Shown here: one piece after another, positions 1-8,540 of the stretch | Layout of the letters: the number at the start of each line of letters is the position of its first letter | How positions within the stretch are numbered: the stretch's first letter is position 1 | NCBI RefSeq assembly: GCF_019459225.1 | Contig: NZ_JAIAZY010000006.1 | Location: 62,001 to 126,000 of the forward strand | Direction: 5' to 3' | Length of the DNA stretch: 64,000 nucleotides | Origin: Bacillus sp. IITD106 | Lineage (GTDB): Bacteria; Bacillota; Bacilli; Bacillales; Bacillaceae_C | The notes under the pieces: model-generated | What the model was told of the DNA's origin: nothing | The model's input: the letters and a program-made list of their open reading frames with translations, nothing else | The model's database searches: none | Program-made: the position numbers and the translations under genes

Positions 1-128
1 ACGTTACTTTTATGAACTGCGTAGAAAATTAGGAAGATAATGAAACCCCAAATTAAAATCATCGTTATCCCTCCACCCATCATGGGTAGACCTCCTCCAA
101 AACAACTTGTTCCATTATTCCACATCAT
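1..128 (-). CDS. Small glycine/methionine-rich membrane protein, C-terminus beyond the window
   Basis: The frame opens with two adjacent ATG codons 6-8 nt after a strong GGGGGAG ribosome site (about 137-142) and runs off the left edge. The visible 42 residues are a Met/Gly-rich lead (MMWNNGTSCFGGG...) followed by one hydrophobic helix (about residues 21-36) and a basic-polar end. This layout recalls the short SHOCT-type membrane proteins of bacilli, but the SHOCT motif itself would lie outside the window, so the family is not shown. A TGTGA-N6-TCACA dyad lies 29 nt upstream of the start. Confidence 0.5.
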   Translation of the reverse strand, partial: MMWNNGTSCFGGGLPMMGGGITMILIWGFIIFLIFYAVHKSN

Positions 129-156
129 TTTTATCTCCCCCAGATCTAAAAATTTG

Positions 157-174
157 TTGTGAACAATTTCACAT
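157..174 (-). promoter_or_regulatory. Fnr/Rex-type operator candidate
   Basis: TTGTGAACAATTTCACAT is a near-perfect dyad. It fits TGTGA-N6-TCACA (Fnr/Crp family) exactly and the Rex consensus TTGTGAA-N4-TTCACAA with one mismatch. It lies just upstream of the partial minus-strand gene at 1-128, so control by oxygen or NADH/NAD state is a reasonable inference. Which regulator binds cannot be decided from sequence. Confidence 0.5.
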
Positions 175-411
175 TTCAAGATAATTATATCTTATTGACA
201 TGAAAAAACCATGCATTTTACCTTTTCGTAAAATACTTTCAAAAATTGTTCATAAATTGTCTTCTCTTCTGGATAAACGTTCTAAGAGTATTTTTCTAAA
301 TAGCTTTGGATTTCCTATTCCGAACGTAATGAAATCTTTATTTTAGGAGCATAAGTTATATGGTTTTACCCATTGATTTGATAAAACATTATATTTAAAA
401 CTAGGGAATTA
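175..411. other. Intergenic, no gene seen
   Basis: AT-rich DNA without a supported reading frame. Nothing with a ribosome site or recognisable product is seen on either strand. Confidence 0.6.
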
Positions 412-412
412 A

Positions 413-472
413 AAAAATGAGCCACTTACTCCCCAAACCAAGATTTGGAAGGGAAATGAGTGGCTCATTTTT
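413..472 (-). terminator. Rho-independent terminator after the 53-codon frame
   Basis: A 14-bp stem (AAAAATGAGCCACT pairing with AGTGGCTCATTTTT) encloses a 31-nt loop. Read on the minus strand it follows the stop codon at 475 almost immediately and ends in a T-tract. The symmetry means it could also act on the plus strand. Confidence 0.7.
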
Positions 473-474
473 GC

Positions 475-636
475 TCAATAACTTTTCATTTTTCTTTTAA
501 GATTCTCTATTTTCTCTTTTGTTAGCTTATCGCACATTTTATTTTTACTTGGAACTACAAACACACCTTTTGCCGCTTCCCAGCCAAAAGTAATTATAGT
601 CCTGATTGTAGGGTAAACCATGATTGGGTTAATCAT
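475..636 (-). CDS. Small hypothetical protein (53 aa), possibly a gene remnant
   Basis: A 53-codon minus-strand frame starts ATG ATT AAC CCA and ends at TGA 475. Its protein has a hydrophobic/aromatic first half and a strongly basic tail (KLTKEKIENLKRKMKSY), protein-like in composition. A convincing terminator begins 3 nt after the stop, suggesting a real transcription unit end. There is no good ribosome site before the ATG and an in-frame TAA lies nine codons upstream, so it may be the surviving C-terminal part of a longer gene. I do not recognise the family. Confidence 0.35.
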   Translation of the reverse strand: MINPIMVYPTIRTIITFGWEAAKGVFVVPSKNKMCDKLTKEKIENLKRKMKSY

Positions 637-679
637 GGCTTTTGTATATAAAATTAATATTTAGAGCTATGATTACAGG

Positions 680-787
680 CTACACAGATTGAGTCTGTTC
701 TACAGGTACTTCAGCTTCCTTACCAAAAACAATTTCATAATTGCTTTTAATAAAAAACACATCCCGTTCTATACAAAATGAGATAAA
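680..787 (-). pseudogene. Truncated open frame, probable gene remnant
   Basis: Between an in-frame TGA at 788-790 and a TAG at 680-682, the minus strand reads 35 codons of protein-like sequence (ERDVFFIKSNYEIVFGKEAE, ending PVEQTQSV) without a start or ribosome site. With the neighbouring 53-codon frame it looks like debris of one or two decayed genes. No family recognised. Confidence 0.3.
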
Positions 788-807
788 TCATCTACATACA
801 ACGTAAG

Positions 808-866
808 AGCTAGCTACCGTCGATTTCCGTTGCAGGCGAACGCTTTCCGTGGAGCAGGTGAAGACA
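808..866. repeat. Fragment of a dispersed Bacillaceae-type intergenic repeat
   Basis: The stretch containing CGATTTCCGTTGCAGGCGAA and CGCTTTCCGTGGAGCAGGTG is GC-richer than its surroundings. It resembles the TTTCCGC/GCGGGCG-type dispersed repeats common between genes in bacilli (recognition from memory, not a search). No second copy is seen in this window. Confidence 0.4.
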
Positions 867-867
867 C

Positions 868-1293
868 TTAACCCTCCACAACCTTTCGAAGTTTCTCGCT
901 AATGCCAGCCCAACCTTGATTCATCCTATCACGGATAATAGAAGCTTTCTCTCCTGCTTTTGGAACGAGTGAATCTGCATCCTTCCATCCACCGTGCATA
1001 ACTGTAAATTCCGTTTTTTCACCTAAATCTTTTAATGTAAACGTAACGAACCATCCATCCGTATCCCATGAAAATGAAAGCCTATACGGCTCCTCTATTT
1101 CTAAAACTTTGCATGGCGAAGGTCCATATTGTGATTGCAAATGAAATTCATAACCTACTTTCGGTTCAAAATCATTTGGCATGAACCATTCTGCAATTCC
1201 CTCAGATATGGATATCGTTTTCCATACATTTTGAATTGGTGCCTTGATGATAACGGTTTGCTTTATATCTTTCACTTGATTGTCGCCTTCCAT
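868..1293 (-). CDS. SRPBCC-family protein (AHSA1/START-like)
   Basis: About 141 aa. The pattern is that of the activator-of-Hsp90-ATPase homologue 1 branch of the START/Bet v1 fold: an N-terminal strand IIKAPIQNVWKTIS, then the helix IAEWFMPNDF, a central GPSPCKVLEIEEPYRLSFSW stretch and the closing helix GWAGISEKLRKVVEG. Such proteins form a hydrophobic ligand cavity; the ligand is usually unknown. The start is placed at the second of two close ATGs because AAAGGAG (1301-1307) then sits 7 nt away, while the first ATG (1299) is only about 1 nt from it. It stands alone between the repeat fragment and the DUF3231 gene. Confidence 0.75.
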   Translation of the reverse strand: MEGDNQVKDIKQTVIIKAPIQNVWKTISISEGIAEWFMPNDFEPKVGYEFHLQSQYGPSPCKVLEIEEPYRLSFSWDTDGWFVTFTLKDLGEKTEFTVMHGGWKDADSLVPKAGEKASIIRDRMNQGWAGISEKLRKVVEG

Positions 1294-1382
1294 CGTCATT
1301 CTCCTTTGTGTCGAAATAATTTAAAAAACCCATTCTATAACAATAGAGGTTAAGTATCTTTTATCACTCATATGCATTGAGT

Positions 1383-2393
1383 TTACTTCTCTTTTGCTAA
1401 TTGATTTCGGTTTGGCGCCTCTGGCGGCTGTTCTAACCAATGATAATCAATCATAATGTTGGCACCATCCTCTACATATAGTGAAACATCTACTAAACAC
1501 CGGGCGTATAAAGCACCTAAATCTCTTCTGCCGTTAAGTGATGCCCCATTAGCATATTCTCTTATTTTCATTGAGAACATGTCGATTTTATGAAAGAGCA
1601 TAAGTTTATCTGAAAATGGGGGCGTAGTAGATGTAGTAACTAAATGATCTAAAAGAGTCGGTGAAGGTAAATGATCTTCGGACAGTTTTTTTGAAAGCAT
1701 TTCGATATGCTTATGATTAATGTTTTTTCCGCGTTCTATGAACTTTCTCACTTTTTCATTTTTTGCACATTGGCTAAAACCGATAATGAGTGCTTTACTT
1801 GTAACATCATTATTAATGTTCCCGTAAAGATGAGCGATTTCCAAGCCATGAAGAGGTCTTTTCTCTCCTACAATACCATTTAAGAAATTTTGCTTATCAA
1901 TAAAATCAGTGCCTTTAGGCGGCGGTGTAATGGGTGAATTGGCTAAATGTCCTTTTGCCAATAGAATATCATTGACCTCCGCCAACAATTTAGAAGTATC
2001 ATTAAGACCTTTTATATATAAATTCCTTATATCTGCTCTTGTTACCAATGGAACGGCCGCTGAATAAATACTCATTCCAGCCTTACCTAAGTATTGTAAG
2101 TAATGGAGATAAAATTCATCATGAAATAATCTTGGAACGTCTAAATTTACGTCATCTTTAGTAAATCCGATTGGTAAAGGAAAATTATCTTTTTTAAAAA
2201 TTGGTTTTATATTGTTTATCCATCCTTCACTAAGGCTCAAGGCATCATTTAAAACCTTTTTAATATCTCGGTCATTTATATGTTTGAGGTAATAACTGAG
2301 CACACACTTTCCCATTGTATTTCCTACATAGGTTGCCCAAAGCTTCCCCATTTCTGCTGATGTTAAACCCGCTTTAGTATGTTTACTCTCCAT
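1383..2393 (-). CDS. DUF3231 family protein
   Basis: 336 aa, the usual length for DUF3231 proteins, which are common in spore-forming bacilli. The sequence shows two similar all-helical halves: the first begins LTSAEMGKLWATYVGN, the second LHGLEIAHLYGNINND; each is followed by long amphipathic helices, suggesting a duplicated four-helix ferritin-like bundle. No catalytic motif is evident and the function is unknown. GGAGG lies about 8 nt before the ATG. It is transcribed on its own; the next gene upstream has its own terminator. Confidence 0.75.
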   Translation of the reverse strand: MESKHTKAGLTSAEMGKLWATYVGNTMGKCVLSYYLKHINDRDIKKVLNDALSLSEGWINNIKPIFKKDNFPLPIGFTKDDVNLDVPRLFHDEFYLHYLQYLGKAGMSIYSAAVPLVTRADIRNLYIKGLNDTSKLLAEVNDILLAKGHLANSPITPPPKGTDFIDKQNFLNGIVGEKRPLHGLEIAHLYGNINNDVTSKALIIGFSQCAKNEKVRKFIERGKNINHKHIEMLSKKLSEDHLPSPTLLDHLVTTSTTPPFSDKLMLFHKIDMFSMKIREYANGASLNGRRDLGALYARCLVDVSLYVEDGANIMIDYHWLEQPPEAPNRNQLAKEK

Positions 2394-2568
2394 TTAGGAA
2401 CCTCCAATTTATCCACTTATCATAAATAGAATTTCCAAAATGGAAAATAATATTTATATTCACGTTCATTTGCCTAACTTCTTTGTTCATATATTGATGG
2501 TGCTTTTGTTAATAGATTGTAATCATATTAGATTTTCATCCTTTTGGGCGTTTGGGGTTAAACCAGGA

Positions 2569-2606
2569 AAAAAGATAGCCTTTTCCTTTTTATTGGCTAT
2601 CTTTTT
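2569..2606 (-). terminator. Bidirectional terminator after the sugar-efflux MFS gene
   Basis: AAAAAGATAGCC pairs with GGCTATCTTTTT around a 14-nt loop. It begins 7 nt past the stop of the 2613-3833 gene. Confidence 0.8.
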
Positions 2607-2612
2607 AGTAGA

Positions 2613-3833
2613 CTATACAGATCGAGAGTATTCGGTAGTTATATCTTTATCTTCTTGAGGTCTTGTTTTCCAAAATATAACAAATGAGAGAATCGCTAGT
2701 CCGAGGCAGACCCAATACACCTGCCGAAAACCTACCAGTTGGGCAATAAATCCTCCGCCGAGACTCCCCACTAACCTTCCTATCGTGGACCCGTTAGAAT
2801 ATATCGTTGTAGCAAGCCCTGGTGAAGTAGGCAATCGTTCCGTAAAATAGCTTAGTCCGTTGCCCATGACAATCGCTACAAACGTAGCCTGAAGAAGCTG
2901 TGCTGGGATTAACTGCCAAGGTTGCGTTGCTGCACTTAAAATGATGTAATAGATTACTAAAATAATGCAGCCATACATCATCAATGTATGATTTGATATC
3001 TTTTTTCCTAGTGCACCGAGTCCAAGCATAATCGGAATTTCCAAACCAGCACATATACTAACGACCAATCCGACATCCTCATACGTCCCATGCAGTTCAT
3101 TCACAATAAACAACGGAGTAATGATCAAATGAATCGTATTGATAGCAAATAGGAATAAAAATGCGATAAGCGGCAGTCTAATCTCCCTGTTTTTAAGCCA
3201 AGAGGTTCCTGAGCTTATTCTCTTTTTGGTATTGCTTTTAGCCGCTTTATGTCTATTCAAAAACAGGAATACAAGAGACGCAACTGTAAGATATAGGATG
3301 GATGTTCCAAGAAAAATTCCATTGTATCCAGCAAGTCCTAGAATTAATGTTCCGCATAATGGTCCTATTAGAAACCCAAAAGAAATAAGAGAACGTAATG
3401 TAGACATAGCAAAAGTCTTGTCATCAGATTTGCTCGCATTTGCCGATTCATGTGCGTATGCGTAGATTTGCGGCATAACGGGTGCAGCTAATCCGTTAAA
3501 AAGAGTGACGACAATCAGTAGAATAAAGAAGTTATTGAAAATAAGATACGAGGCATACCCTATGGTAGCTGAAAGAGCGGCAAATATGATAATCCATTTT
3601 CGGTCCATCCCGCTATCAGAATGTTTTGCAATAAGCGAATTCACGACCACCCCGCTCAGTGAACTGATTGCCATGAAAATACCAAAGGCTCCCGCACTCA
3701 TTCCAAAATCTTCAGTTAAAAATAGAGGAATGTATGGCGATGTAATAGAAATACCAACACCAATGAACAGCATACAAATAACTAATACGCTATACCCTTT
3801 GATGGCAAACAGATTTTTTAACCGTAAATGCAA
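2613..3833 (-). CDS. MFS transporter, sugar-efflux (SetA/SetB-like) type
   Basis: 406 aa with about 12 membrane helices. Regions such as TSPYIPLFLTEDFGMSAGAF, GLEIPIMLGLGAL, MGNGLSYFTERLPTSPGLA and TTIYSNGSTIGRLVGSLGGG resemble the sugar efflux transporter family, which exports sugars or sugar analogues; the substrate here is not shown. The start is a TTG: AGGAGG (about 3841-3846) lies 7 nt upstream, and no ATG is closer. Single-gene unit ending in the 2569-2606 terminator. The subfamily is less certain than MFS membership. Confidence 0.75.
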   Translation of the reverse strand: MHLRLKNLFAIKGYSVLVICMLFIGVGISITSPYIPLFLTEDFGMSAGAFGIFMAISSLSGVVVNSLIAKHSDSGMDRKWIIIFAALSATIGYASYLIFNNFFILLIVVTLFNGLAAPVMPQIYAYAHESANASKSDDKTFAMSTLRSLISFGFLIGPLCGTLILGLAGYNGIFLGTSILYLTVASLVFLFLNRHKAAKSNTKKRISSGTSWLKNREIRLPLIAFLFLFAINTIHLIITPLFIVNELHGTYEDVGLVVSICAGLEIPIMLGLGALGKKISNHTLMMYGCIILVIYYIILSAATQPWQLIPAQLLQATFVAIVMGNGLSYFTERLPTSPGLATTIYSNGSTIGRLVGSLGGGFIAQLVGFRQVYWVCLGLAILSFVIFWKTRPQEDKDITTEYSRSV

Positions 3834-3864
3834 TTTATGTCCTCCTTAGAAGCACCAAAATTTA

Positions 3865-3906
3865 AATGAAAAGCAGAAATACCGATTTAAAAAACGATAT
3901 CTCTGC
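3865..3906 (-). terminator. Terminator after the aldo/keto reductase gene
   Basis: On the minus strand GCAGAGATATCG pairs with CGGTATTTCTGC (wobbles allowed) and is followed by TTTTCATTT. It lies 18 nt past the stop codon at 3924. Confidence 0.6.
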
Positions 3907-3923
3907 ATCGTCTGACTTCTCAA

Positions 3924-4904
3924 TTAATTAAAACCGCTTATCGGATGCGGAACATATGGCTCTTCAAGGAAAGCCATTTCTTCAGATGTTAGCTTGACTG
4001 AAAGAGCCGCTACAGCATCTTCAAGATGAGAGATTTTTGTAGCACCGACAATTGGAGCTGTTACCGGTTCTTTATGGAGCAACCAAGCAAGAGCAATTTG
4101 AACACGTGGAACGTCACGTCTTTCCGCCATTTCCGCTACCCGTTCCACGACCAATCGATCATGTTCGGCCGTTGCATCATATTTAGCTTTTTGAGCTTTA
4201 TCCGTTTCAGAACGATGTGTCGTTTCCTTCCAATCACGAGTCAGTCTTCCTGATGCAAGCGGGCTGTATGGAATGACAGCGATTTTTTCTTCCTTACAAA
4301 GGGGCAGCATTTCCCTCTCTTCTTCACGGTACATGAGATTATAATGATTCTGCATCGATACAAATCGAGTCCACCCATTTTTCTCCGCCACATGCAAAGC
4401 TTTCAGAAACTGCCATGCGTACATGGCGGAAGCACCAATATATCTTGCCTTCCCAGCTTTCACTACATCGTGCAACGCTTCCATCGTCTCCTCAATGGGA
4501 GTATTGTAATCCCAGCGGTGAATTTGATACAAATCCACATAATCGGTTCCAAGTCTCTTAAGACTTTTATCAATTTCACTCATGATTGCCTTTCGGGATA
4601 GCCCCGCTCCATTTGGACCTTCATGCATACGGAAATGAACCTTCGTCGCAAGCACAATTTCATCCCGATTGGCATAATCCTTCAGCGCACGCCCTACATA
4701 TTCTTCACTTGTTCCGTTTGAATACACATTCGCTGTATCAAAAAAATTAATCCCTATATCAAGCGCTTTTTTTATGACTGGGCGACTGTTCTCCTCGTCA
4801 AGTACCCATGGATGAAAACCAGTATTCACATCGCCGAAGCCCATCGTGCCGAGACAAATCCTTGATACATCCAAACCAGTATTCCCAAGTTTTACATATT
4901 CCAT
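3924..4904 (-). CDS. Aldo/keto reductase
   Basis: NAD(P)H-dependent reductase of carbonyl compounds, (beta/alpha)8 barrel, about 326 aa. The catalytic tetrad is visible: D56 and Y61 in FFDTANVYSNG, K88 in LATKVHF and H129 in LYQIHRWD. The cofactor-binding end shows IVGATKISHLEDAV. The start is taken at the ATG of MEYVKLGNTG because GTGAGGATC sits 6 nt upstream; an ATG seven codons earlier lacks a site. It is divergent from an AraC-family regulator with an AraC_N domain; such pairs are common, so that regulator probably controls this gene. Confidence 0.88.
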   Translation of the reverse strand: MEYVKLGNTGLDVSRICLGTMGFGDVNTGFHPWVLDEENSRPVIKKALDIGINFFDTANVYSNGTSEEYVGRALKDYANRDEIVLATKVHFRMHEGPNGAGLSRKAIMSEIDKSLKRLGTDYVDLYQIHRWDYNTPIEETMEALHDVVKAGKARYIGASAMYAWQFLKALHVAEKNGWTRFVSMQNHYNLMYREEEREMLPLCKEEKIAVIPYSPLASGRLTRDWKETTHRSETDKAQKAKYDATAEHDRLVVERVAEMAERRDVPRVQIALAWLLHKEPVTAPIVGATKISHLEDAVAALSVKLTSEEMAFLEEPYVPHPISGFN

Positions 4905-5087
4905 TTGATTGATCCTCACTTTCATTAAATGAAAACTTTCTTTAAGCCTTATTATGACAAAAATAAAAAAGCAACCGCTATCTCATTTCTTGCAAATGAT
5001 TGCCTAATCCTCTCACAACCCTTACCCAATGTATAAAGATGCATTATAATAGAACTACAAGTTCGAATGAAAAAGGGGGAGTCATAA

Positions 5088-6005
5088 ATGTCCGAGCGTA
5101 TAAATAAACTGCGAGATGATCTTGCTAAAATAATAGAACGTTATTCAAAGCAAGATGGTGTTCATCCAACTGCTATTCCTTCTCTATTTTTCATACGTGA
5201 ATCTAACGTCACTGAACCAAAACACGGGGTTTATAAGCCTTCCTTATGCATTATCGCTCAAGGTGAAAAAGAAGTATTTCTCGCACAGGAACGCTTTAGT
5301 TATAGTCCTGGCGATTACCTCATAGCATCTGTTGATTTGCCAGTTACCGGAAAAGTCATCAAGGCGGCCTCGGATAACCCATATTTATGTTTCAAGCTTG
5401 AATTTACACCGAGTCAAATCTTAGAGGTGATTAGTGATTCTGACGTTGGCATTCGCTCAAAAGAAAAAGCAAAGCGGGCAATGTTTGTAAGCCGAACAGA
5501 GGAATCCATTTTAGATGCGGTTATTAGGTTAGTTCGATTACTGGACAATCCTAAAGATATCCCTGTACTTGCTCCTCTATTTATAAAAGAAATACTATAT
5601 AGAGTATTGCAAGGGCCGTATGGGTCTACACTGGGACAAGTTGCAATAGAAGGAAGCGATACGTATCGAATCGGAGAAGTAATTGAACAAATTAAGAATC
5701 ATTATGATAAGCCAATACGAATTGAAGAACTTGCGGAAATAGCCAATATGAGTGTTTCTTCGCTTCATAGGCATTTTAAAGAAGTAACCGCGATGAGTCC
5801 TATCCAATTTCAAAAACAACTGAGATTGCAAGAAGCACGGCGCCTATTATTAGCTGAAGCAACGGATGCCGCTGAAGTCGCATTCCGTGTAGGCTATGAA
5901 AGTCCATCCCAATTCAGCCGAGAATATTCTCGCATGTATGGCCTGCCTCCTAGGGAAGATATAAAACGCCTACGAGAGAAATATGACCAAAGATTGAATG
6001 CGTGA
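5088..6005 (+). CDS. AraC-family regulator with AraC_N cupin domain
   Basis: 305 aa. The N-terminal half (about 20-190) is the AraC_N ligand-binding cupin, with KPSLCIIAQGEKEVFL and YSPGDYLIASVDLPVTG. The C-terminal third (about 205-300) holds two helix-turn-helix units (IRIEELAEIANMSVSSLHRH and DAAEVAFRVGYESPSQFSRE). GGGGGA lies 7 nt before the ATG. It faces away from the aldo/keto reductase at 3924-4904 across about 180 bp, which fits activation of that gene by an aldehyde or similar effector; the effector is unknown. A TATAAT at 5045-5050 may be its -10 box. Confidence 0.88.
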   Translation: MSERINKLRDDLAKIIERYSKQDGVHPTAIPSLFFIRESNVTEPKHGVYKPSLCIIAQGEKEVFLAQERFSYSPGDYLIASVDLPVTGKVIKAASDNPYLCFKLEFTPSQILEVISDSDVGIRSKEKAKRAMFVSRTEESILDAVIRLVRLLDNPKDIPVLAPLFIKEILYRVLQGPYGSTLGQVAIEGSDTYRIGEVIEQIKNHYDKPIRIEELAEIANMSVSSLHRHFKEVTAMSPIQFQKQLRLQEARRLLLAEATDAAEVAFRVGYESPSQFSREYSRMYGLPPREDIKRLREKYDQRLNA

Positions 6006-6085
6006 GCTTCTTTTTATTTTAAATTTTTTTTGCGGAAAAGCCATAAAGGTGTAAAGTCAGCTTTTGTGGCTTGAATTAGCTGTAA

Positions 6086-6115
6086 TTGTTCACAAATGCA
6101 CAAACTCTTTATAAT
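6086..6115 (+). promoter_or_regulatory. Sigma-A promoter for the TetR/GNAT unit
   Basis: TTGTTC (6086-6091), 18-nt spacer, TATAAT (6110-6115). Transcription would start near 6122, so the TetR mRNA would have almost no leader before the GTG at 6122 and about 15 nt before the ATG at 6137. Confidence 0.55.
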
Positions 6116-6121
6116 TAGGAA

Positions 6122-6682
6122 GTGAAAACGTTAAAAATGTCCAAGACTGATAGAAGAAGACTAAAATCACAAGAAGCGATTAAAAATGCTGTAATTGAGT
6201 TAATATCCGAAAAAAACTTTGACGACATAACAATGCATGATATTTCCAATCGAGCAAATGTTAGTCGTGCAACAATCTACTCAAATTATATAGATAAATT
6301 TGATCTACTTGATAAGCTCATGGAAGAACATATTAACGAATTACGGGAATTGTGCGAACCAGCGGCAGATTTGGATTATACAGATGCCAATGTCATTTGG
6401 TTCGAATATATCCAAAGTCATTATTTATTTTTCAGAACGATGTTTGCAAGTACCGGAGCACCATATTTTCATACACGCTTCCTTGAACTTCTAAAGAAAG
6501 AATTCAAGAATGAAATCATTTTTCATTCGGGGAAAAATCGGGGATTAAATGAAGAGATTATTCTTCAATTTATTGCAACGTCATATGCAGGAGTAGTGGA
6601 ATGGTGGGTTAAGAATGAAATGCCTTATCCACCTTATGTCATGGCCGAACAAGTAGGGATTTTGTTAGAAAGGAATCTTTAA
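6122..6682 (+). CDS. TetR/AcrR-family regulator
   Basis: 186 aa as drawn from GTG 6122. The N-terminal DNA-binding domain reads SQEAIKNAVIELISEKNFDD then ITMHDISNRANVSRATIYSN, typical of TetR. The C-terminal part (about 75-186) is a helical TetR_C-type ligand domain ending AGVVEWWVKNEMPYPP, most like the YbiH/DhaS-type group of Firmicutes. Start uncertain: GTG 6122 or ATG 6137 (five codons in), neither with a well-spaced ribosome site. The following acetyltransferase begins 21 nt after its stop, so they are probably cotranscribed. Confidence 0.85.
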   Translation: MKTLKMSKTDRRRLKSQEAIKNAVIELISEKNFDDITMHDISNRANVSRATIYSNYIDKFDLLDKLMEEHINELRELCEPAADLDYTDANVIWFEYIQSHYLFFRTMFASTGAPYFHTRFLELLKKEFKNEIIFHSGKNRGLNEEIILQFIATSYAGVVEWWVKNEMPYPPYVMAEQVGILLERNL

Positions 6683-6703
6683 TTAGTAACGATGAGGTGT
6701 AAA

Positions 6704-7240
6704 ATGATATATGTAGAAACATTGAGATTGCAATTAAGTGATTGGAAAGAAACAGACTTAGAGCCATTTAGTCGACTGAATGCAGATGAACAAGTAATGA
6801 TGTATTTCCCCAAACCCTTATCAAAAGAAGAAACGAATGTGTTCCATCAATCGATTTTATCCGAATTGAAAGAATGTGGATTTGGGCTATATGCCGTTGA
6901 AGTAAAGGAAAATAAAGAGTTTATCGGATTTATCGGTTTTCATAAGGCAACATTTAAGGCTGATTTTACACCGTGTATCGAAATCGGATGGCGATTGAAA
7001 AAAGAGGCTTGGGGAAAAGGATATGCAACTGAGGGAGCATCAGCCTGTTTACAATATGGGTTTAATGAATTAGGATTTAGTGATGTTTATAGTTTTACTT
7101 CTGATGTTAATAAGCCTTCGAAAAACGTCATGAAAAAAATCGGAATGAATTTTATAAAAACGTTCAATCATCCAAAAATTAAGAACGATAGTCCTTTAAG
7201 TAAACATGTTCTATTTCATATTAGTCAAAAAGGAATTTAA
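6704..7240 (+). CDS. GNAT acetyltransferase, RimJ/RimL type
   Basis: About 178 aa, the size of ribosomal-protein N-acetyltransferase relatives. It opens IYVETLRLQLSDWKETDLEP and carries the acetyl-CoA binding region CIEIGWRLKKEAWGKGYATE plus the C-terminal VNKPSKNVMKKIGM motif. The substrate is unknown; many members acetylate small molecules or protein N-termini. The start is set at ATG 6704, which has GAGGTG just upstream, rather than at ATG 6692. Second gene of the TetR unit and ended by a strong terminator. Confidence 0.85.
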   Translation: MIYVETLRLQLSDWKETDLEPFSRLNADEQVMMYFPKPLSKEETNVFHQSILSELKECGFGLYAVEVKENKEFIGFIGFHKATFKADFTPCIEIGWRLKKEAWGKGYATEGASACLQYGFNELGFSDVYSFTSDVNKPSKNVMKKIGMNFIKTFNHPKIKNDSPLSKHVLFHISQKGI

Positions 7241-7242
7241 TA

Positions 7243-7287
7243 AAAAGAAGCCACTATTCCCTTGGAGGGGGCAGTGGCTATCATTTT
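7243..7287 (+). terminator. Bidirectional terminator between convergent genes
   Basis: AGCCACT and AGTGGCT arms with an inner CCC/GGG pairing; T-runs occur on both sides. Serves the GNAT gene (plus) and the MFS gene (minus). Confidence 0.75.
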
Positions 7288-7298
7288 GTTCAAATTGT

Positions 7299-8471
7299 TT
7301 AGGAGGAAAGGGTTTCAGTTTTCAGATTAGTACTTTCTTTGTTTTTTAATAAGCGAATAACAAAGAAGGAGAACAGCAATAAGGAACATGCAACTGATAT
7401 GGCACTGACCGTGAACAAAACTTGGTAACTCCAGAATTGCGAGACCCAGCCAAGGACAATCGCACCTAACCCGATCCCAAGATCAATAGCAGTTGAAAAA
7501 GAAGCATTCGCTACCCCCATACGATCCGGGTGAACAAGACGCAAGGTGGCCGCTTGAAGAGCTGGTTGAGCTGAACCAAAGCCAATCCCATACAGAATTG
7601 CCGAAATGAGCACTCCAACGAGCCCGGTCGCAAGGCTTAACGTAATTAATGCTAGAATGGTAATAATTAAAGACGGCACAATGACAAACGTCTCTCCTTT
7701 CACGTCCGAAAGCTTTCCCGCAAAAGGACGGATCAGAATGAGTGTTGCGGCATACACCAAAAAGAACATTCCAGAATTGACATGAATTGAATGAGCGAAC
7801 AGCGGGACAAAGGTGGTAATACCGCCATAAGCAATGAATAGGAAAAAGACCGATACCGTGACGGGCAAAACTGATTTTTCAAAAATTCCAATCCTCCTTG
7901 AGCCCGCTTTTGGCTGGAAAGGCATTTTTGCCCCAAAAGTCAATATCAACGCTCCAGCGGAAAGAACAGCCGAAATGATAAATAGGGTCTGAAAAGATTG
8001 ATTTTCAGCAACCCAAATTCCGAACATCGGTCCAACTGCCATTGCGAGGGTCATCGCCATACCCGACCACCCAAGTCCTTCTCCGCGACGGGTGGATGGG
8101 ATCATATCCGTAATCGCTGTGGTCATGGAGGTTGTCGTTACGCCCCAGCTCATCCCATGTAAAACTCTAAGCCCTAATAAAACGACAATACCGGCTGCCC
8201 ACTCATACAAATACATAAACAATGCGAAAAAAAGTAATCCCCAGACGATAAACGGACGTCTGCCAAAACGATCCAGCAATCCGCCAATAAATGGGCGTAT
8301 AAAAACAGCAGACAGCATAAATGTCCCCATAGCCAAGCCGACCTGTGATTCATTTCCACCTATTTCTGTAATGAATAGCGGCAATGTTGGATACAGCATG
8401 TAAAAACCAATAAATAGAAAAAGCGTTCCTAAGGTCATAAGAATAAAGGACTTTGTCCATAAGCGCTCCAT
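7299..8471 (-). CDS. MFS drug-exporter-like transporter
   Basis: 390 aa, about 12 membrane helices. The MFS signature between helices 2 and 3 is present as GGLLDRFGRRPF, and a second copy between helices 8 and 9 as GKLSDVKGE. The overall pattern (LYPTLPLFITEIGGNESQVG at the start) resembles the DHA1-type exporters YwoG/YfkF of Bacillus. GGGAGGAA lies 7 nt before the ATG. It follows a MerR-type gene on the same strand after 69 nt, so pump and regulator are probably one operon; the inducing compound is unknown. Confidence 0.82.
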   Translation of the reverse strand: MERLWTKSFILMTLGTLFLFIGFYMLYPTLPLFITEIGGNESQVGLAMGTFMLSAVFIRPFIGGLLDRFGRRPFIVWGLLFFALFMYLYEWAAGIVVLLGLRVLHGMSWGVTTTSMTTAITDMIPSTRRGEGLGWSGMAMTLAMAVGPMFGIWVAENQSFQTLFIISAVLSAGALILTFGAKMPFQPKAGSRRIGIFEKSVLPVTVSVFFLFIAYGGITTFVPLFAHSIHVNSGMFFLVYAATLILIRPFAGKLSDVKGETFVIVPSLIITILALITLSLATGLVGVLISAILYGIGFGSAQPALQAATLRLVHPDRMGVANASFSTAIDLGIGLGAIVLGWVSQFWSYQVLFTVSAISVACSLLLFSFFVIRLLKNKESTNLKTETLSS

Positions 8472-8540
8472 GTTTCATTCCTCCCTTTTGCAAGCAATGA
8501 TGTTCTTTTTAACCCCCCGCTTGGATTTATTTCATGATCA

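Noticed and set aside
6020-6075. AAGCCATAAAG/CTTTTGTGGCTT hairpin after the AraC-type gene as a terminator
   Set aside because: The stem is fair but no T-run follows it on either strand.
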